This document shows, piece after piece, positions 60,165 through 64,000 of a stretch of 64,000 bases of DNA (position 1 is its first letter; every line of letters starts with the position of its first letter). The notes under the pieces were generated by a model. It made no database searches. It had not been told where the DNA came from and was given only the letters and a program-made list of their open reading frames with translations. This DNA is from Chryseobacterium sp. OSA05B (lineage in GTDB: Bacteria; Bacteroidota; Bacteroidia; Flavobacteriales; Weeksellaceae). Both the position numbers and the translations under genes were made by a program. The DNA lies in NCBI RefSeq assembly GCF_019970065.1, contig NZ_JAHXYH010000003.1, forward strand, positions 310,001 through 374,000, in the 5' to 3' direction.

Positions 60165-62300
60165 CTACGCGTTTCTTTCCGGTTCAAGATCCCAAACTCT
60201 GTGTTTGGAAACTGCTGTGATGAATTGCTTATCAGAACTGCTGTCTTTCCAGATCACTACTGCCGGATCTTCATGTTTTTTCGCAGCAATATTGCTGTTG
60301 TTATAAAGTTCTTCTGTCTCTGCTCCAAAATAAACGGCTTTACAGTGTTTGTAAGCTTCATTGATGAACTGCAGCGTATGGTGTTTATTCTCCGGAGCCA
60401 TAAGTTCTTTCGTTGATTTTTCTCCGGCACTGATGTATAAGGCATCAAAACATACACTTGCAATGCTCGTAAGAGAATGTTTTGGAGTAAGTGCTGATCC
60501 GTCTTTGGTGGTGACGGGAGCTACACTGGGTGCGATAAGTTCTACTTTTGCCCCTTCCGATTCAAGTTTTGATTTTAAATCATTGAGTGCTTTTCCATCT
60601 GTACCATTAGCGATGATACATCCTATCTTTCTGCTTTTAATGGTATCTTTTACCGTATCTTTCATGCTCAGCACATCAGAAACCTTAGTTTTAGGTTCCT
60701 TTTCTTCGCTCTGAAGTTCAGATGCATTTCCGTCTGCCGGTATACTTTGGTTGGGTTCTTTCAGCTTTTTCACTTTCACTCCAACTTTGTCTGCAACTTT
60801 TTGCGCCAAAGTCTTATCAATAAAAGCAAGCTGTCCTACCATCCTTTCACGGATCTCCGGAATCGTTACTTTTGAAAGTTCAAAAATAAGGGCATTCTGA
60901 AGGTGGGTTTGTTCAGGAGCTGACTGGCTGTTGTAAAATAATTTTGCCTGTGAATAATGATCTACAAAACTCTCGCTTCTTCTTCTGACCTTTTCGCCGG
61001 AAACTCTTTCTTCCTGAGAAACAAATCCTCCTTCCGACATCATCGCCTGATAAGGACATCCTCCGCCAATGGAATTAGGCTCGTAGCTTACTTTACCTTT
61101 TACGATCTGCTGTCTCATATGTCCGTCACGCTGATTGTTGTGAACGGTATTCACAGATCTGTTGATCGGAATCTCATGGAAATTAGGAGATCCTAATCTG
61201 GATAACTGGGTATCTGTATAGGAAAACAGTCTTCCCTGAAGCAGAGGGTCATTGGTAAAATCTATGCCGGGGACAAGGTGTCCGGGATGAAATGCGACCT
61301 GTTCGGTTTCAGCAAAAAAGTTGTCCGGATTTTTATTAAGTGTTAATGTTCCGAAAATCTCTACAGGAACTTCTTCTTCAGGAATTAATTTGGTAGGATC
61401 CAGAAGATCAAAATCGAATTTGTGCTCATCTTCTTCCGGAATCAGCTGTACACCGAAATCCCATTCCGGAAAAGCCCCGCTTTCAATGGCTTCCCATAAA
61501 TCTCTTTTGTGAAAATCGGGATCTACACCGGATATTCTCTGGGCTTCATCCCAGGCTACAGAGTGTACTCCCAGTTTCGGTTTAAAGTGAAATTTAACGA
61601 AATGTACCTTGCCTTCTTCATTGATGAATTTAAAGGAATGTACCCCGAAACCTTCCATCATTCTTAAACTTCTTGGAATGGCTCTGTCGCTCATCACCCA
61701 CATGATCATATGCATACTTTCGGGCATCAGTGATATGAAGTCCCAGAATGTATCATGTGCGGAAGCCGCCTGCGGTATTTCATTGTCTGGTTCCGGTTTT
61801 ACAGCATGGATAAGATCAGGGAATTTTATAGCATCCTGTATAAAAAAGACCGGTACATTATTTCCTACGAGGTCATAATTGCCTTCATCTGTATAAAACT
61901 TGATGGCAAAACCTCTGACATCTCTGGCCAGATCAGTACTTCCCTTACTTCCTGCAACGGTTGAGAATCTTACAAAAACAGGGGTTTCATCTCCTACGTT
62001 ATTCAAAAATTTTGCTTTTGTATACGCTTTGAGACTTTTGTTTAACTTAAAAACGCCATGTGCTCCTGAACCTCTTGCATGAACTACTCTTTCGGGAATT
62101 CTTTCATGATCAAAATGGGTAATCTTTTCTCTCAGAATAAAATCCTCCAGAAGTGTAGGACCTCTTTCACCGGCTTTAAGCGAATCCTGGTTATTATTGA
62201 TTTTAAGTCCCTGATCCGTTGTCAGTTTCTCGTTTTCATTAGAGGTACTGTGCGTATTCAGCTGGTCCAACTTTTTATTCTTTTGGGTGTCGTTTTTCAT
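60165..62300 (-). CDS. Large-subunit catalase (HPII/KatE type)
   Basis: A 711-residue haem catalase with extra C-terminal domain. The active histidine is in RVVHARGSGAHG near 78, the distal asparagine in VPVFFIQDAIKFPDLIHA near 148-165, and the haem-ligand tyrosine in RLFSYTDTQLSRLG near 362. Residues about 560-711 form a DJ-1/PfpI-like flavodoxin fold (KIGCIIANGTDGKALNDL). It breaks down H2O2 in stationary phase or stress. It probably belongs to one transcript with two small upstream genes and CinA, SDR and DUF6766 genes downstream. Confidence 0.95.
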   Translation of the reverse strand: MKNDTQKNKKLDQLNTHSTSNENEKLTTDQGLKINNNQDSLKAGERGPTLLEDFILREKITHFDHERIPERVVHARGSGAHGVFKLNKSLKAYTKAKFLNNVGDETPVFVRFSTVAGSKGSTDLARDVRGFAIKFYTDEGNYDLVGNNVPVFFIQDAIKFPDLIHAVKPEPDNEIPQAASAHDTFWDFISLMPESMHMIMWVMSDRAIPRSLRMMEGFGVHSFKFINEEGKVHFVKFHFKPKLGVHSVAWDEAQRISGVDPDFHKRDLWEAIESGAFPEWDFGVQLIPEEDEHKFDFDLLDPTKLIPEEEVPVEIFGTLTLNKNPDNFFAETEQVAFHPGHLVPGIDFTNDPLLQGRLFSYTDTQLSRLGSPNFHEIPINRSVNTVHNNQRDGHMRQQIVKGKVSYEPNSIGGGCPYQAMMSEGGFVSQEERVSGEKVRRRSESFVDHYSQAKLFYNSQSAPEQTHLQNALIFELSKVTIPEIRERMVGQLAFIDKTLAQKVADKVGVKVKKLKEPNQSIPADGNASELQSEEKEPKTKVSDVLSMKDTVKDTIKSRKIGCIIANGTDGKALNDLKSKLESEGAKVELIAPSVAPVTTKDGSALTPKHSLTSIASVCFDALYISAGEKSTKELMAPENKHHTLQFINEAYKHCKAVYFGAETEELYNNSNIAAKKHEDPAVVIWKDSSSDKQFITAVSKHRVWDLEPERNA

Positions 62301-62355
62301 ATCAATTTTTTTGGTGGTGTGAATGGCAAAAAGTCAAACAATATTGGTGATAGGA

Positions 62356-62742
62356 TTATTCTGTGCTTATCCTGTCTTTTTCCAAAGTGCTCAGTAGTTT
62401 ATTCAAATATTCTTCTTCTTTTAATACTTTGTAATACGCTGTTTTGGCATATAAAGTGAAAGAAGAGTTCTCAATTTTTATTTCGGTATCCACAGGCGCT
62501 GTAGATTCAGTTCTCTCGCCGTGATATTCGCGGATATTCAGGATGTATTCGTTGATGTAGTTATCGATCACATTTTTCAGAATATCGCACTTGGCATTGT
62601 TCTTTATCTTTTCCACTGATTTGATCAGAAAAGCGGTGACTCCGTACGAATTGATAACGCTAGGGAATAAAGATTCATTCTCTATCATATTGTTTTTATC
62701 ATTCAGTCCGGAATGTTTTAAAGTGTCATTTTCAAATATCAT
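62356..62742 (-). CDS. Hypothetical helical protein
   Basis: A 128-residue protein, mostly helical by residue pattern, acidic with two regions of charged repeats (IKNNAKCDILKNVIDNYINE and LKEEEYLNKLLSTLEKDR). No signal peptide or membrane segment. I recognise no family. It lies 14 bases after the upstream small gene and 55 bases before the catalase gene on the same strand, so it is probably part of the stress operon. Confidence 0.65.
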   Translation of the reverse strand: MIFENDTLKHSGLNDKNNMIENESLFPSVINSYGVTAFLIKSVEKIKNNAKCDILKNVIDNYINEYILNIREYHGERTESTAPVDTEIKIENSSFTLYAKTAYYKVLKEEEYLNKLLSTLEKDRISTE

Positions 62743-62756
62743 ATACTCATTGGTTA

Positions 62757-63059
62757 TTAGTTATCGGAAACTTTTAAATATTTCTCAAAATAATGAAGGT
62801 CTTCCTTGTCTTTGATCGAAAGATAAAACATGATTTGTTCCGGTTCTTTCCATCCAATACTGCTGAAACTGTCAAAATGTGCAATCAGCGCCTGAATATT
62901 TTCAATTTCAATGTCCTTTAAAATGACAAACAGTAAAAATATATTATCCCTGATCTCTTTAGCATAAACTGCTGCCCCATCCTCGAACCAGCTTCCTTTA
63001 TGGGGTACTTTGATGAAATCTTTGTGCTTTAAAGTCTTTACTATTTTCTGACAATCCAT
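62757..63059 (-). CDS. Hypothetical small protein
   Basis: A 100-residue protein with alternating strand and helix pattern (DIEIENIQALIAHFDSF, EPEQIMFYLSIKDKED). No signal peptide, membrane helix or known motif. It is the first gene after the predicted promoter and Crp/Fnr-type box at 63306-63360, with a leader of about 250 bases. The 309-base gap 63060-63368 shows no other gene. Function unknown. Confidence 0.65.
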   Translation of the reverse strand: MDCQKIVKTLKHKDFIKVPHKGSWFEDGAAVYAKEIRDNIFLLFVILKDIEIENIQALIAHFDSFSSIGWKEPEQIMFYLSIKDKEDLHYFEKYLKVSDN

Positions 63060-63305
63060 AAATCTGAGTATCGCGGTTATATTGAGCGTCCAAATAAGTC
63101 TATATAACTTATTATGAGCCGGTTATTCATTTCAATCAATTCTCTGAATAGTGGTCGCCAAAATCTCCAGTATGCTCAACTGAATTTTTATGCGTTAATA
63201 TGGAATGATGTTTGCAACCCGGCAACGGTTTGGAATGATCATCTCACCCGGAAAGCGTATGCTTTCATGCTGCCCTTACTGAGGTCTTAAGAATTGTATT
63301 GAAAC

Positions 63306-63360
63306 TTGAGATCTCAAATATACGCCGGAATAATTCACTTTTTTATGACTTGGATCATAA
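63306..63360 (-). promoter_or_regulatory. Predicted Crp/Fnr-controlled promoter of the catalase operon
   Basis: TTATGACTTGGATCATAA (63343-63360) is a perfect palindrome with 6-bp arms and a TGA-N6-TCA core. On the minus strand it is followed by TATATTTG (plus 63315-63322), a perfect -7 box, so the palindrome centre would be near -41, the class II activator position. No -33 TTTG is seen, which fits activator dependence. TTGAGATCTCAA (63306-63317) overlaps the start region and could be a second operator. Confidence 0.5.
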
Positions 63361-63368
63361 TGAAGCCT

Positions 63369-63983
63369 TTAATACACAATTTTCCTATTTTCAATAGTAA
63401 TATTTCCCTCTTTTTCCATCTTTTTTAAAGCCCTGATCACGGTTTCTACCCTTAACCCTACAAGATTTGCAATCTGCTGCCTGGTGAGTTCTATCTGAAA
63501 ACAGCTTCCGCAACTGTCGTCATGATAACTCTTAAGATAATCCAGAAGCCCGGTCAGTCTTGAAATCGGGTTGAGTGATGCAATATTCTGCAGCATAATC
63601 GCTTTAAAATAAAGCCTTTGAGATAGACAGGCATTCATTTCCAAAGAAAGATGAGGATGTTTCTTTATCAATTCCAGAAACCGGTCTTTCGGTACTCTAA
63701 TGATTTCTGCAGGAGCGATACAGACTGCATTCGTCGGATAGAATTTATCTAAAAAAAGCATTGAATCCCCAAAGCTCTGTTTTCCTCCAAAAATATTATG
63801 GATAAATTCTTTTCCTTCATCATCATAATTATTGAGTTTCACCTTTCCTTCTTTGATCTGGAAATAGTAAAGTGCATGGTCTCCCTCTCTGTATACAAGT
63901 TCACCTTTTTTATACTGTTTTACCTCTCCTCCCGATGAATATAACTGCTCTTCATCAATATTCATGCAGCTTATTGTTTTCAT
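63369..63983 (-). CDS. Crp/Fnr family transcriptional regulator
   Basis: A 204-residue regulator: cyclic-nucleotide-like roll (about 25-125) and winged helix (about 155-204) with LVGLRVETVIRALKKMEKEG. Four cysteines (C6, C62-type and CGSC near 156-159) are present but not in the Fnr cluster spacing. It is the paralogue of the protein at 27086, with nearly the same recognition helix. It may activate the neighbouring catalase operon through the palindrome just beyond its stop codon. Confidence 0.9.
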   Translation of the reverse strand: MKTISCMNIDEEQLYSSGGEVKQYKKGELVYREGDHALYYFQIKEGKVKLNNYDDEGKEFIHNIFGGKQSFGDSMLFLDKFYPTNAVCIAPAEIIRVPKDRFLELIKKHPHLSLEMNACLSQRLYFKAIMLQNIASLNPISRLTGLLDYLKSYHDDSCGSCFQIELTRQQIANLVGLRVETVIRALKKMEKEGNITIENRKIVY

Positions 63984-64000
63984 ACGTATGTCTTTAAATA

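Overview
This window looks like chromosomal DNA of a Bacteroidota, most likely Chryseobacterium or a close Weeksellaceae relative. The evidence is low GC, Bacteroidota promoters (TTTG, about 19 bases, TAnnTTTG), few Shine-Dalgarno sites, several TTG starts, gene families typical of flavobacteria, and AT-rich intergenic repeats. I see no rRNA, tRNA, CRISPR, transposase or prophage gene. The genus call is inference from gene style, not from a marker gene.

Region 1 (1-14174) is an iron-uptake locus. Nine packed minus-strand genes encode a PLP decarboxylase, an NIS synthetase fused to a GNAT acyltransferase, an amine N-hydroxylase, a second NIS synthetase, a MATE exporter, an acyl carrier protein, an adenylating ligase, a TonB receptor and a PepSY membrane protein cut by the window edge. 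A divergent Fe(II)/2-oxoglutarate dioxygenase starts from the same control region, which carries two overlapping palindromes. Together they predict a citrate-hydroxamate siderophore built on hydroxylated cadaverine, with an extra carrier-loaded acyl unit.

Region 2 (14276-27679) is accessory metabolism and regulation: two secreted esterases, an ECF sigma factor with a putative anti-sigma partner, a Crp-GNAT-nucleosidase run, a DsbA/FrnE protein, an MFS/hydrolase pair next to a divergent HxlR regulator, a second MFS gene, a NUDIX-fold regulator with a broken catalytic box, an MBL hydrolase and a Crp/Fnr regulator.

Region 3 (27823-32736) is a three-gene operon of a TerB-N/TerB-C protein, a BrxD-like ATPase and a BrxHI/Lhr-like helicase. 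It resembles the ATPase-helicase part of type 2 BREX without methylase, phosphatase or kinase, and is the strongest candidate here for a little-described DNA-processing or defence module. Region 4 (39511-45347) is the ligase-associated DNA repair set: MBL exonuclease, ATP-dependent ligase, DEXH helicase and metallophosphoesterase, three of them starting at TTG. Between regions 3 and 4 lie a CAT-like acetyltransferase, reductases, a Crp/Fnr gene and an AraC operon.

Region 5 (45447-58187) holds an MFS exporter, a TetR regulator with a strong palindrome before a small membrane/rhodanese operon, a nitrilase, AraC and NhaP-type antiporter genes, a PNPOx-like stress protein, a MocR regulator divergent from a cupin/DHDPS/thioredoxin group, and an exported flavodoxin-RidA fusion beside an AraC gene. 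Region 6 (58184-63983) is a probable stress operon (two unknown proteins, large catalase, CinA-like protein, SDR, DUF6766 protein) behind a Crp/Fnr-type box and next to another Crp/Fnr gene.
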